From the NCBI GenBank assembly GCA_025345505.1, contig JANVCC010000010.1:43845738-43909737 (forward strand): a stretch of DNA of 64,000 nucleotides, in the 5' to 3' direction. The stretch comes from Todiramphus chloris collaris. Its lineage: Eukaryota > Chordata > Aves > Coraciiformes > Alcedinidae. Position 1 is the first letter of the stretch. Every line of letters begins with the position of its first letter. Positions 39,801-51,109 of this stretch are shown here, in pieces. The position numbers were made by a program, and so were the translations under genes. The notes beneath the pieces are model-generated. The model had not been told where the DNA came from and made no database searches. It worked only from the letters and a program-made list of their open reading frames with translations.

Positions 39801-41165
39801 GTTTAGGCAATGAAAAAATGTATGTTGGAACATACTGAGCAACTTCTGCTGCTGACACCCTGGAGTATGGGGAAAGGTTTGGGGCCAGTGAAAGTCAGCC
39901 AGTATGAAGACAGAACATGGTAGTGGTGTTTTCTCTGATCTAAAGACAGGGAAGGGCTTCCAGTCTCTGTGTTTATGTGTGGGCCATATATGTAACATAC
40001 TATGCAACTGTGAGACTACAACTCGATACTAAATTTTTATTTGCATTAAAAATTGATAGGAGAAAATGACTCCCTATGTATCAAGACCGATAAAGACTAT
40101 GAGTAATAGTACTATTGACAATATAATGAACTCCTTCTTCTGTGGATATAACAGATATATAAATCACAGTCATTCAACACACATCTCACGTGTCACTTCT
40201 CCACCATATTTCCTAGTTTTGTAGAACCCTCTGCATAGAAGGTCATTTCTATCAGCAGCTGTATGCATGGCAGTCAGTCTAGAAATATTTTTACATGAGA
40301 GTCAAAAACCATCTGAAACACTAGGTCAGACAGGAAACATCTTTCAGAATCTTGTTTGTGTCATAAGGAATTAAATTGCTAACCAAAATTTTTGATATAA
40401 AACAGTTCACTGTCTGTATGCCATTATAAGGAAATCACATGGAGGCACTGAGCTGCTACAGTGTCTCTCTTTTCCTTTGTCAATGGACATATTACAGGAG
40501 AAAAACTCCTGATGGAAATCTCTGTTGATGGAAGCCTCTCCTATCACTGCTCTATCTCATCTAGCTGGTAAACTAGGTTTTTAAGTACATTTCAAAGAAT
40601 GTCCATGGCTTTGGATGGGGGCCTATTTGGCAAGGATTTGATGCATATCTAATTCAAAGTGAAATAATATCAGTTCTTTGAAGGCTATTGCCAGCTGGCT
40701 CAACTGGTAACAACCTCAAGGTCACACAAGGAAACAGCCTGGAGCCAGGTGGATTGAAATCAGAAGGGCACAAAGGCCATCTTATACATCTCTTCCTAAG
40801 CTGCAGTTTGTGGACCTTGGCAAAATGTAACTGACAGCTAAGAAATGCATGGATTTCTTACTCAGACAAAGTGAGACAGCTTTTTGGGAGGGCTATGAGA
40901 ACCCCATTGCAGTTCTATTGAAATAATTTACGAGGTATCAATGGGGATTCTAGTACGTTACTAACCTATTTTCTTCCTGGATGAGCAAGCTTTAATGTCA
41001 CTGTTCCCAAGATATCTTCTTTATACACTTAATTTTTCTCCATACACCAAAACTTCAGCATTTTTTCTGAAAACATCAGCCATGCAATTGTGTCATCTTC
41101 TCAAAATCCATTGTGCTCTAAAAACTTGAGATGGAAACCAGATCAAATGCATGTATTAAATGTGC
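33843..41165. other. Non-coding unique sequence
   Basis: About 7.3 kb without a recognised gene. A 16-base unit GATAAGATCAAGTGAC occurs twice (33885-33900 and 33908-33923). An A run is near 34631-34642, with (ATGT)n/(AT)n near 37358-37386. The longest open frames, 157 codons at 39534-40007 on the minus strand and 111 codons at 39001-39336 on the plus strand (with a 72-codon frame opposite at 38994-39212), have no motif I recognise. Confidence 0.5.
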
Positions 41166-42337
41166 ATTATCCTGTCACAACTTGACGGTGTTTCCTCTTC
41201 TCCTATCACTTGTTACATGGGAGAACAGACTGACCCCCAAGTCATTACAACCTCCTTCCAGGTAGCTGTAGAGAGCAATAACGTCACCCCTGAGCATCCT
41301 TATCTTCAGGCTAAACGACTCCAGTTCCTTCAGACACTCCACAGAAGACTTGTTCTCTAGACCCTTCATCAGCTTTCTTGCCCTTATTTGGGCACTCTCC
41401 AGCAACTCAATGTCCTTGTAGTGATGGGCCCAAAAAACAGTATTCAGGGTGAGGCCTCAGCAATGCTTACTTCCCCAGTCCTGCTGAGTACACTGTTTCT
41501 GATACAAGCCAGAATGTGGTTGGCCTTTTTGGCCATCTGGACACCTGCTGGCTCATGTTCAGCTGGCTGTTGACCAGAACCCCCAGGTCCTTTTCTGACA
41601 GGCAGTTTTCCAAGTGCTCTTCCCCAAGCCTGTAGCATTGCAGAGGGTTGTTGTGACCCAAGTGCACCACCTGGCACTTGGCCTTGTTGAATCTCATCCC
41701 ACTGGCCTCAGCCCATCCAGCCAGCCTACCCATATCTTTCTGTAGAGCCTCCTTTAAGCATATCAACAAATCTCACTAATTTGATGTCTTCTGCAAATTT
41801 GCTGAGGCTGTCCTTGTTTCCCTTATCCAGATCATTGATAAATATATTAAACAGAAGAGGCCCCAGTACTGAGCCCTGGGGAAGACCACTTTTGGCCAAC
41901 TGCCAGCTGGAGTTAATTTGATTTACCACCATTCTCTGGACTCTGCCATCCAGCCTTTTTTTTTTTTTTTCAGAGAAGCGTACCCCAATCAAGTCATGAG
42001 CAGACAGTTTTTCAGGAGAATGCTGTAGGAAACAATATCAAAAGCTTTACTAAAGTCCAGATAAACAATATCCACAGTATTTCTGTCATCCACTAAGTGG
42101 GTCATCTTGTCATAGAAAGCAGATAAGGTTGGTCAAGTAGGATCTGCCTTTCATAAACCCATGTTGACTGGGCCTGATCACCTGGTTATCTTGTATATTC
42201 CTCATGATGGCACTCAAGATGATCTGCTCTATAACCTTCCCTGGCACTGTGGTCAGACTGACAGTTCCTCGGATCCTCCTTCTGTTAGATGGATGTCACA
42301 TTTGCTAAGGTGCAATCAACTGGAACTTCCTCAGCCA
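41166..42337 (-). mobile_element. CR1 LINE, long degraded copy
   Basis: On the minus strand, from 42337 down to about 41166, this is CR1 ORF2 from just upstream of the RT through most of the C-terminal region. In translation I see EEVPVD followed by LANVT (about 42300-42335), a [12 protein letters not shown] block (about 42130-42165), motif A as YLDFSKAFD (about 42035-42070), motif B LPQGSVLGPLLFN (about 41845-41890), motif C as FAEDIKL (about 41775-41805, so the first catalytic Asp is Glu), [27 protein letters not shown] and the [13 protein letters not shown] block near 41190-41215. Frames change several times, and a 15-base T run at 41956-41970 (A run on the coding strand) interrupts the region after motif A. 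The 3' UTR and last part of the ORF are missing, so the copy is truncated at both ends. Confidence 0.92.
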
Positions 42338-42411
42338 CAGAATCACAGAATGTTAAGGGTTGGAAGGGACCTCGAAAGATCATCTAGTCCAACCCCCCCG
42401 CTGCCAGAGCC
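42338..42411 (-). mobile_element. CR1 LINE, 3' end fragment abutting another CR1
   Basis: About 74 bases of CR1 3' UTR on the minus strand, with AGAATCACAGAATG followed by GGGTTGGAAGGGACCTCGAAAGATCATCTAG. It sits directly beside the 5' side of the degraded CR1 at 41166-42337 in the same orientation, with no gap. The simplest reading is that this short 5'-truncated copy inserted into, or right at the end of, the older one. Confidence 0.88.
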
Positions 42412-43967
42412 AAGACTGTTCATAAATGATGGAAGTGCTTGTTGAGCTCTTCTGCGAACTCCTTCATGTATTAGGCAGTGCCAAGCTGTGTTATCCTCGA
42501 GGCTCACAGCAGTGCTCAGTTTAAAGCACTGATTTGAATAAAAGATCTTTTTTCTTTTTGATACAATAAAAAAGTAACATAGTTTAAAACCTACGTGGAG
42601 TGCTGAGCAAAAGGGGTTTATGCACCACTGTCAGGACACTTTTTTTTTTCCCCTCAAATGTAATTGTATCAGAAAATATACATCTGTTCGAGTAATTTAT
42701 TACCTGCTAACAGAAGTGGAATATTTGTGACAGGATGATAAAATATCAGTCAAACAGATTTTTCTGATATGCAAACGAATATGAATATGTGTTAGAAATA
42801 AGAAATCATTGTGGTAAGAAAAATAACAAGCATCATTTTTAGCTCATTAAAACTTGAAAGAACAATAAGCTGAATTTATCTTGGTGATTAGAACTTCAAA
42901 GAGCTTATGGTAAGTAAGAACTGGTTAATGGCCTACTAATTAACAAGAACTGAGAGTGAAAAATATACCATTGTTCTCAGAGTAATCCTGCTGGGCAACT
43001 TTCAATTAACTAAGCCTTTCAAACCTGCTTTTCTAATTGACAGCGTGTAGGCTGAATTTTGTATGAAACATTATTTTTAACTGATATTGACTAGGAGTAA
43101 GGCACATCATGGAGTGCTGAACAGAAACGATAAAAGTGCGTTTTTTGCATAGGGGAATGACAGATACCAAGACAAAGATATCCAATTTGACTGGAACTTT
43201 TTAGAGCATAACCTGATAAAATATTTAAAAGAATTATTAAATACCATCAGAGCTACCCAGAAATTTTTGAAAGAACAAATTTTATGAGGCCCAGTGGTCT
43301 GGAAAAAAAAAATAAATAAAAAAAGATTTGACAACTATCAGCAAGACAAGATGCCAAGAGTGTTTATAACGGATTTGAGTGAGTGCAGCAGTCTGTAAGG
43401 ATAGATGAGCATCACACCAGGAAAAACAAAGAGCAAGAAATTATGTTGCTCACTGTTTAACACTGGATATTAACCACAATAATCTAAGATTACATCCTAT
43501 CAGTGATGTGGTTACACAGATTGCAGGAAAAAAGGTTTTGTTTATATGCGTTCACAAAATGGACAACTATTCTTCACAGATTTTTTTTCCCCCGAGGATG
43601 GAAACAGTGTCCAGCTTTTCCAGCATCCTAAACCACACCATGTTTATAGCCTTCTTTTAATAAAGAATACTAGTCAACTAGAAGACATCCCTAATTCAAA
43701 GCTATGCCTACCAGAGAGGGTGAGAATCCAGGCTGGTATCCCAGATAACAGAAAAGATTGTCTGTGAGTGCCTAGGTCTATTGTTCAATTCCTTTTGTTC
43801 AGGGCTTTCTTATATTTTAAAATTTTTTTTTGTTGACTTAAGTGAAGTCTGTTTTCCAAAACACTTTTGACATTCCATGTAAGGACAGTATCAAAATGTC
43901 AGTTTCAATATCTTCAGCAGACAACTGAAATATTAATCTAACTGGAGAGCCACTAATTAGCAGAGCA

Positions 43968-43996
43968 TATTCGCTCCTTGCAGAAAGGAGCGAATA
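43968..43996. repeat. Perfect 12-bp inverted repeat (hairpin)
   Basis: TATTCGCTCCTT (43968-43979) and its exact reverse complement AAGGAGCGAATA (43985-43996) are separated by five bases (GCAGA). Beyond an A/A mismatch the arms extend by two more pairs (GC at 43965-43966 with GC at 43998-43999). The stem contains two CpG sites, which are scarce in the surroundings. No gene boundary is visible next to it. Confidence 0.85.
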
Positions 43997-44372
43997 AGCA
44001 AGATAATCTGGTGACTAGATCTCTGGAAATACATAGACAAGATACAGTTGAACTAAAATATATAGTGACTGTTTTGAACCATTCAAGCCTCGGGATGGTC
44101 GAGGTAAAATAGAAGATTTCCTTGTTCACTGATTAAGAACTTTCAACAGTTTAACCCTAATCTGATTTAGAGAAATACATATCAGTCTGGGCATGTTAAT
44201 GAGAGAGTAATACATGTTTTCAGGTTAGTATTTGCACCATCACTTTGACAGTGACATACTTTTAATTAAACTCTCTCTGCTTAATGGTCACTTATTCACA
44301 TGAAAGAGAAGCATGACTAGAAATTGTAAAATCTTCACACACAAGATGCAGTAATCAATCAGATCAATTTTT

Positions 44373-44374
<2 letters not shown>

Positions 44375-44404
<30 letters not shown>
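44375..44404. repeat. Poly-T tract (30 bases)
   Basis: An uninterrupted run of T, preceded by a shorter T run and one A. No LINE or retrogene body adjoins it on either strand, so it is low-complexity sequence of unknown origin. Its length is likely to vary between individuals or assemblies. Confidence 0.9.
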
Positions 44405-44407
<3 letters not shown>

Positions 44408-47400
44408 TGTTATAGTCCTTGTTCTGATGTTTCATGTAAAGTTTGGATTTAAAATACTTAGGGTAAAAATGAAAAAAATTTAATTGCCAAGATTTAATGT
44501 CAGGCTGAAATGGTCTATGAAAAATGCATATTTTTGACTAGTTCTGAAATCAGTAAATTCTTTTTCCGAATTATCAAAAGAAACTCAATGATTCAGAGCA
44601 ATTATTGCAGAATGTTTAGACAGACTACAAGAGATGAAACCGGTGTTCTGGGATTTAAGTCTTTTTCCTACTTAATTCCCCTTGTCCCTCCTTTTGGCTG
44701 ATATTAAGATCCTTGTCACTAGTTTCCACAGCCTTTATATATTTTCTGATGCCTCCTTTCACTTACCTCATATAGAGGGTCTATGTTCATATCTTTCACT
44801 ACAATGTTTTTGAGATCAGTATTTTTCTTTTTTATACACATTTCTAAAATTTTCTCTGGTAAATTGATTTAATCCAGATGAGGTGGCCAGATGAACATGT
44901 TATGCAGTAGTAGAAATTATATTGGTATCAGTAAGGTTTTTTCAAAAGTTGGAAAGCAAAGTGAGAGCATGAAAAGGTAGAGCAATACTATTGCACAAAG
45001 CCATCAGAGTTTCTTTGTATGACACTAAGAAACTCAGTTTGAAAGATGCCAATCCCAATAAAACTGTATTCTTTTACTCCCCCTATGGCATTGATTATCC
45101 AGGTTGTAACTATTACAGAATTATAAACTGCTTTGAACTCTTACTGAGTTGGAGCCCCTGAAATATCTACGTTTTCAAAAGGCAAAGAGATAAAGTTTCT
45201 GTTAGCTGGTCATGAACCTTTGAGCTTTCAAAGTAAGGAAACAAGGCTCAAGCTCATATTTAGTCTACAATCAAAACCTTTATATACAAACTCTTTTTTT
45301 TTCAGTATGGTGTAGAAATATGTGCAGATAAAGAAAAAACACAAACAACTGTCTTGTGACTATGCAAGATATTTGTAGACAATAAGGTACTATTTTATTT
45401 TCAACCACAATCTTGATTTTCTTTTGTGAGTTATCTAGTATGTTGCATTTTTTTAACAGATAGAAATGGCCTATGATTTCTTGACTCAAAACACACTAAA
45501 ATCAGTGTCAGTTTAAAATAAAAGGAAGTGATTCCTTATTTGACTCCCATACCAATAAATACATCAACTATATCAGCCTATAATTCCTAAAAATATCTAG
45601 ATGATATAAATTCCTTCTTTAGGTGGGAATTTAAAAAAGCTTGAAGATTCTTATCATCCACAGTGTAATTTTAGATTCCAGATCATCCTTTGATTCAGAA
45701 AAGTTGGGACATGAGCTCTGCTTTGGATGGACTAACAATGCAGTGAGAGTAAATCCTTCTATATCACTCTGAAAGTCCTGTCAAAATGAGAAAGTGGCAA
45801 AAAGACCCCACTCATAAGCAAATCTGTTTTTATTTTAAACATGTTTATAATACTATTGAAACTGGAAAGACAGTTGGTGGTGTTATATTTTGAAGCTTGA
45901 TCAATTTTAAATAAAAACAACAAAAACTTGAAATCTCTAGAGGTTTCTAAGCAGCTTATGGCTTTATTGAAATAAAAACATTTTTAACCTATAATTCTAT
46001 CTTTGAACAATTTTTCTTTATTTAATGTATTTATTTTAGTTCAATTTGGCATCTGGAATTGACAGAAAGTATATCAGGTGACCAATGAGTGATCAAGGAA
46101 TAATTTTTAGATATTATAAGAGAAGTGGTACTAAAAAGGGCTCACCTGAGAGCATCATGTAATGATGACAGAATTTACTGATAACTGTATATATTACTTA
46201 AATGCTTCACATTTATGCAGTAAGCTTATGCAGTATTATGCAGGAATTGACAGTGTTATGGACATTTGGAGAAGACAGAACTAATATAAATATTTTTTTT
46301 AAGGTCAACAGTATTATCTTTGTATCGTTTGTGAGAGTATAATATTAGAAGGTATGTGCTTCTTAAAACTTTTAAACCAGAATAATTTTCCCATTAATTC
46401 CTTAAAAGAGCAAAGCAATGTCAGACTTTCTGCTAGAATATCTATTTTCCACCACAGGCAAATCAGCCCTGGGACTCCTTCGTTTTTCTAGGGACTTAGA
46501 ATGAATTATTTAAAGGTGGGCTTATGCTTCATGAACTGAAAATTGTCCCCAGACTTACTTGTTTCCTTTCTCTTCCTTTATGATACACACATACTCCCTC
46601 AAATGGTAGACAGAAGTAGATCTGATGTATGTTTTCTCATTTTCATATACATGCATATATGTAGTGAAATTTTACTTGAAATATCTTTTTTTCACAATGG
46701 TAGGTGGAACTGATTGCTACAGAGGTAGGCTACCAAATCAGAAGAGTTTATATTGTCCATGTATTTTATGAAGCCTGTTCAGAAATGAAAGAGGAGTCTT
46801 TGTATGGTTGTTTCACATCATCCCTGATGTTGTTAAGTACTTATGACAGGTATAATCTTCAGTAGAAATTTTTCGTTTCTCATAACCAGAAACATCAAAA
46901 ACTTGAATATTACTCTCAGTAATTATCTAAGAAAATGTCAGAATATATTTACTCAGTCATTACTATACAAAAGGCAGCTTAGAAGGCCCTCTGCACTTCC
47001 AGCAGATCACTTCTCTCTTTCCTCATTCTGGATTTTATGTGATCCTTAACTGAAATCCACAACTCAGCACACCATTGAAACAGCGATGATAGCTGGATGT
47101 TTTTTTTCTTCAGGGAGGTGAACTAGCTCACTGCAAGTCCAACAAACACTAGGTCCAGCACAGGAGAGGTGTCAGGAATATGTACGTGGAGCAAGAAGGG
47201 GAGTTACCAATGAGGTATCTGGTCTTTCCTGACCACTTTTGGCAGTGGTGAATCGCCAAAGATTGTTGCAGCTATGGTATGTAATCTGACCCTTGCCTGG
47301 AAATACAGTTTTCTGGATTTAAGCAATAGAACAGCAGCTGTAATTATGAATGCTGTTTCTGGTTTAAAGTCTTAACTAGGCTGGGATCTAGGAGGTGGTC

Positions 47401-48075
47401 AAAGGTGCAAAGCATTGGTGATTCTCCAAGTCATTTGTAGTTGATTCAATGAAACAATGTGGTGATATATTCTTTCCTTCCTTTTTTAGTCACCCTGCCC
47501 TTGCACATTTCCATTTGCTCAAGTAACTGTCAGATGCAATGTCTTCCTCGATTTTTACAGTCCTAAGATAAACATGATTCATGCTCCTTCTTTTCCCTTC
47601 TCAACATATCTTTTAACAGACCCTTGATCTATTCAAGCTGTCCTATGACCTTCTATTTGTCCTTTTTTTTTTTACCTGCTTCTCTCAGTCAATAAGATCT
47701 TCATTTTAGATATTTGATCCCCAGAAATCTTCTCTCCCTTGCTTCTGGACCACTGCCTTTTACATTACTTAACTATAATAGTAGGAGAACTTCTTGATTT
47801 TGGGCTATGTTTTCTTTCTTTGGCTATGTCCATTTGGTTGCTTTTATAGTGGCAGAACCAAAAGCTCACTTTCAACTGCTTTTCTCCTTACAGTATAAAA
47901 GTCAAAACTGTAAATATTTTCTCAAATAAAGTAAAATGTGAGAATACATGCTTTTTCACATTTGTTTTTATTTAACAAGACAGTAAATCTTGAACAAAGA
48001 TCTTCAGGTTTTTATCCTGGAGTAAAGAAGGGTCTGGAGAGACCTTATAGTGGCCTTCTAGTACTCAAAGGAGGC

Positions 48076-48436
48076 TGTTATGACTGCCAGTGCTCACACG
48101 GCACCAGAGGCTGGGGGGGGCAAGATCTGGGAGGGGATACAGCTGACCTGAGCTGACCAGTGGGATATTCCATACCATATGATGACTATAAAGGGAGAGG
48201 GCAGGAGGAGGATGGGGGGGGCTTTTGGCTTTGTCCTCCAAGTGGTTGCTACGTGTTCCTGGAGCCCTGCTTCCTGGACTTGGCCCTGCAGATGGGAAGT
48301 AGAGAATAACATCTATTACAACCCACGTCTCTTTGTGTCTTATTCTATCCCTGCGTGCCATGCTGACGGGGGTCGGTGGGGAGTGGTAGAAGGGCTTGGT
48401 GGGCACCTGGTACTCTGCCAAGGTCATCCCACCACA
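48076..48436 (+). mobile_element. Solo LTR nested in CR1 (361 bp, ERVL-like)
   Basis: It begins TGTTATGACTG and ends CATCCCACCACA, the CA end typical of avian ERVL-type LTRs. GAGGC (48071-48075) precedes it and GAAGC (48437-48441) follows, a 5-bp target duplication with one mismatch that cleanly interrupts the host CR1. Inside are a block with GATATTCCATACCATATGATG near 48163-48184, TATAAAG at 48187-48193, a G-rich stretch (48195-48221) and a segment ending GATGGGAAGTAGAGAATAAC that I recognise from avian ERVL LTRs. The length is about half that of full LTRs of this type, so it lost internal sequence or belongs to a short subfamily. An open frame of 162 codons at 48179-48667 runs from the LTR into the CR1 and is not a gene. 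Confidence 0.9.
48187..48193 (+). promoter_or_regulatory. TATA box of nested LTR
   Basis: TATAAAG just after the conserved GATATTCCATACCATATGATG block of the LTR U3. It is followed by a G-rich region with several GGG/GG runs. Activity unknown. Confidence 0.55.
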
Positions 48437-48986
48437 GAAGCCTACAGGAAAGATAAGGAGAGACCTTTTATCAGGAATTGCAGTGATAAGGTGAGGGCTG
48501 ATGGTCTTAAACTGAAAGAGGGTAGATTTAGATTAGATATTAGGAAGAAATTCTTTATGGTGAAAGTGGTGAGGCACTGGAACAAGTTGCCCAGAGAAAC
48601 TGTGGATTCCCCATCCCTGAAAATGTTCAAGGCCAGGTTGGATGTGGCTTTGAGCAACCTGGTCTAATGGAAAGTGACACCCTGTGTCAGGGAGTTTGGA
48701 ATTAGATGATCTTTAAGGTCCCTTCCGCCACAAACCATTCTATGATTCTATGATTCTAATGGCACTTTGCTTCAATCAGTCCTCATATGTCAGGGAAGGC
48801 CCCTACAGGATATGGTAAAACATTTTTTTTCCTCAATGCCATTTCTTTGGTATGTGCATACAAAATATACATTGCATAAATATAGTAACCTTGTATCTGA
48901 GAAGAGTGTTACAAGCATATGAAATGTTCCTTAGTTGTCCACAAAGGCTTACTAAAGTATTCAGCCTGTGAATTATGATTACCCAA

Positions 48987-49071
48987 TACTAGACATTTGC
49001 ACCACAGATCCCACAGAAGTTTGTTCTTCTATTAGACATTTGCACCACAGATCACACAGAGTTTGTTCTTC
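48987..49071 (+). repeat. Direct tandem duplication, about 43 bp x 2
   Basis: Two adjacent copies (48987-49029 and 49030-49071) share the core TAGACATTTGCACCACAGAT and the tail GTTTGTTCTTC. They differ by two substitutions and one single-base indel. The near identity implies a fairly recent slippage or end-joining duplication. Confidence 0.88.
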
Positions 49072-51091
49072 TGTTCAACAGCAACCGTAACTGTAAGAAA
49101 CTATATTAAATGTGTGTGAAAGCCATTAAAAAATTACTCTTAATCTAAAAGTTTTTTCCCAAAAATTGTGCCCTTGTGTATGGGAGCATATAACACATGT
49201 AGATATAAAGTGTAAAAATATTCTCTGTTTAAGATGTCAGAACTATAAATTACTGTAAACAGATGTGCTATGTGGGACTGCTATTTGTAGACTAGAATCT
49301 GTACCTTATATACCAAAGATCCTCTGGTTGTTCTGGACAATATTGTCCAAAAATTATATATTCCAAAGGCTACACTTCAGTAAGTTTGTCTGTACAATGA
49401 AATAGATACATTAAATAAGGTGGCCAAAGCACCAGTACTGTCTGAATTTGACAGTATCTAAGCAATAGCAGCCACGCTTTCACCTCAGCAGAGAGAGAGT
49501 GGAATTAGCTTGGTGCTTTGGTATATTTTTTAACTTTATATAACATAACATTCTGGCATATTTTATTTCTTTATTTTCTTCTGCTCTGTATAGAGCTTTT
49601 ATCAAAATGAGATCCTATATAAGAATGTGCCAAATCTCTTTACTAAGGCTAGAAGAAAATGCAGTGTATATGGAAATTCATGCCCCCCCCATATTATTCA
49701 GCCAGCATTCTGTGATTGAAATGGACTTCTTGAACTGCTCTAAGTACATCTTCATGCATTAATCTCTTAGTGAGGCTAGTCATGGGTGTAAAAACAATCT
49801 GAGTTTTTATTGCTACATTTGGGATCCAGTAGGATCAGATACAGCAAAATGCAAAATTCCCTATGTGAATACCAGCTGTGGGTGCTCTTACTGTTTCTAG
49901 GTTGGAAAGAGATGAGGGAAGGAAACAAGAAAAGTATATAAAAAGGGAGGCACTCTAAACCTTCAGAAGGAAGGTTTATTTATGTTATTAAAAAAGAAAT
50001 GGGAAAAAAACCTTTTACCAGAGAGAATCTAAAATATTTTTGCAACACAATCTATGACAGAACATTTACTGGTAAGTGGTGAGAATTATAACTCAAGGAA
50101 TTCTGGTGACCCTGAAAACTTCAAGTTAATAATATTGCAAAGAATTTACAAGATGTCTGGCATATTAGCAAGAAAAGAGCAACAACAACAGTGATTTATA
50201 ATAAAGATTTTGTCCATAATCATATCTATTGTTTGTATAAACTGTATTTGTAGATACCATTTTCTCACTTGGTCAACAGCATCTTCACAAGGCTAAACAG
50301 TAACATTAATAATGAATTATTGCAGGGAAGAAACTGGAAAGAAGTAGAATTTTGTGCACACTTTTTTATTTGAATTTATTTAATTATGCACAAAAAATAC
50401 TAAAGGATGACATAAATGATATTAAACTACTGATTCTTTGCTAGTCACTGGAATAAATAAGTCACTCTCAGTTAACAATTTATAATCGAAACTCTATAGC
50501 ATCCAGATAAATTGTAATTTACAGGTTTACAATTTGTGAATAGTTTTCATAAATTACTACTTTTTTCATAAATCTTCTACTTTTTCTGATTTTTCTAAGT
50601 ATTCAGTTGTCTGCTTTCTAACTGTGTACTAGAATATGGTGTTCTGGTTTTGGTGGAAGAACGTCATAGTGTAGAAGGCTTTCCTCAAAACCAGCAGCAG
50701 GCTAGCTCAGATTTAGTAGGTTATCTCAAAATCTTCTTGCAATTAAACTTCCAAGCGTTTTTTATTCTTTATCCACAATTGCAAAACTTCCTTCTTTCTT
50801 CAGGAGAGAGTGAGATAAGTAGCTTTTATGGGGTTAAGGTGTAAGGATTTACCTTCCCTGTTTCTTTTTTAAAGAATTACCACCACCCTAACACCTATGA
50901 ATTTTTATTATTTCACCATCTTGCACACAGATGATTTACTGACACATGTGTAGCATGAGGAAAGGAGTATGCAAAGATTTTGTGCAGATAGTTGGGCCAA
51001 TCCATTTCACAAGTCTAGCACTAAGGATAGTACTGGTCTTCTGGATGCACTAGAAAGTTCCTCAATGTTAACAACAGTGGGACAGCACACT

Positions 51092-51109
51092 GATGCAATG
51101 CATTGCATC
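51092..51109. repeat. 18-bp perfect palindrome
   Basis: GATGCAATGCATTGCATC equals its own reverse complement. With the preceding T, positions 51091-51099 read TGATGCAAT, which matches the C/EBP-ATF composite response element consensus. No promoter is recognisable nearby, so a regulatory role is only a possibility. Confidence 0.6.

Larger units (their letters stand above)
42412..48016. other. Non-coding unique sequence
   Basis: About 5.6 kb with no recognised gene. It contains a 12-bp perfect hairpin (43968-43996), a 30-base T run (44375-44404), three TATGCAG units near 46210-46245 and otherwise AT-rich unique sequence. Whether the first hundred bases after the CR1 fragment (to about 42500) are the displaced upstream part of the older CR1 could not be decided. 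Confidence 0.5.
48017..48759 (+). mobile_element. CR1 LINE 3' end, split by an LTR
   Basis: The left part (about 48017-48075) reads through the GAGACCTTATAGTGGCC region of CR1 ORF2. The right part (48437-48759) resumes at CCTACAGGAAAGATAAGG and continues through the RFRLDIRKKFFMVKVVRHWNKLP block, the final LSNLV and stop (48664-48666), the 3' UTR (about 48690-48735) and ATTCTATG repeats. The two halves are contiguous in other CR1s. The 361 bases between them are an LTR with a target duplication, so the CR1 was already in place when the LTR inserted. The copy is 5'-truncated. Confidence 0.93.

Noticed and set aside
48179-48667. 162-codon plus-strand open frame
   Set aside because: It starts inside the nested LTR and ends in the CR1 C-terminal frame (LSNLV). 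It is a chimeric frame created by the insertion, not a gene.
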